NCBI GenBank assembly: GCA_963575745.1
Contig: CAUYUJ010020177.1
Span: 1-40,000 of the forward strand
Direction of reading: 5' to 3'
DNA length: 40,000 bases
Origin: Prorocentrum cordatum
Lineage: Eukaryota > Sar > Dinophyceae > Prorocentrales > Prorocentraceae
The notes under the pieces are model-generated. The model was not told where the DNA came from. It did no database searches and saw nothing but the letters and a program-made list of their open reading frames with translations. The position numbers and the translations under genes are program-made. Positions 39,922-40,000 of this stretch are shown in pieces (within the stretch, counting starts at the first letter, position 1; each line of letters begins with the position of its first letter).

Positions 39922-39978
39922 CACGCGCCGCTCAACAACAATGACGAAGACGACGACGACGAGATGAAAGAAAATATT
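39922..39978 (+). other. Possible internal exon (57 nt)
   Basis: A stop-free 57-nt segment (19 codons, HAPLNNNDEDDDDEMKENI) lies between a TTTGTATCCGCAG acceptor-like end and a GTAAG donor-like start. An acidic run of this kind is common in chaperone-type tails, but it could be a GAC-rich chance segment. The window ends 22 nt later, so neighbouring exons cannot be checked. Confidence 0.3.
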
Positions 39979-40000
39979 GTAAGAAACACCTTGTGTGAAG

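Overview
The window looks like nuclear DNA of a dinoflagellate alga. The deciding evidence is an exact copy of the 22-nt dinoflagellate trans-spliced leader (SL) at 4953-4974. High GC, very dense micro- and minisatellites and almost no ordinary genes fit that reading. The genus cannot be told from the sequence alone.

The only extended, clearly coding unit is a non-LTR (LINE-type) retrotransposon at about 4952-11516. It begins with the SL, so it appears to descend from reverse transcription of a trans-spliced mRNA. It encodes ORF1 (zinc finger plus coiled coil, 5112-6251) and ORF2 (APE-type endonuclease, reverse transcriptase, CCHC zinc finger, RNase H, C-terminal Cys-rich domain, 6175-11476). 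One frameshift near 10594 lies inside RNase H. A 15-bp direct repeat (4937-4951 and 11517-11531) brackets the element and is a good target-site-duplication candidate, although it lies in a GTC/GCC microsatellite. The ATG directly after the SL opens a frame that runs through all of ORF1 in another register and joins ORF2.

Layout. 0-4.8 kb: tandem and dispersed repeats (a recurrent hairpin motif, 151-bp units, 63-bp units, 12-bp minisatellites) and two copies of a short inverted-repeat element (MITE). 4.9-11.5 kb: the SL-retrotransposon. 11.5-20 kb: TCC tracts, one copy of a dispersed repeat (12.7-13.45 kb), TA-rich DNA, a third MITE, (AAGAC)n, and 112-bp and 10/12-bp arrays. 20.6-21.1 kb: (AGCAT)n next to a broken gene fragment resembling the DUF6570-type domain of Helitron/PIF1-like proteins. 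22-26.4 kb: CAT, CA and GGA microsatellites, a 10-bp GCATGC array, and an inverted copy of the 12.7-kb repeat. 26.5 kb: a second type of MITE-like inverted-repeat element. 27-36.6 kb: a mosaic of dispersed repeats with a nearly identical 635-bp direct duplication, a 77-bp satellite and a 72-bp GC-rich array. 37.3-39.2 kb: a CAT-rich tract of about 1.6 kb and CCCT repeats. 39.9 kb: a possible small exon at the window edge.

Most long open frames outside the retrotransposon are stop-free translations of simple repeats (poly-Pro, -Ser, -Glu, -His, -Met and similar) and are not called as genes. Positions of repeats are by eye and accurate to a few bases, or tens of bases for diffuse arrays.
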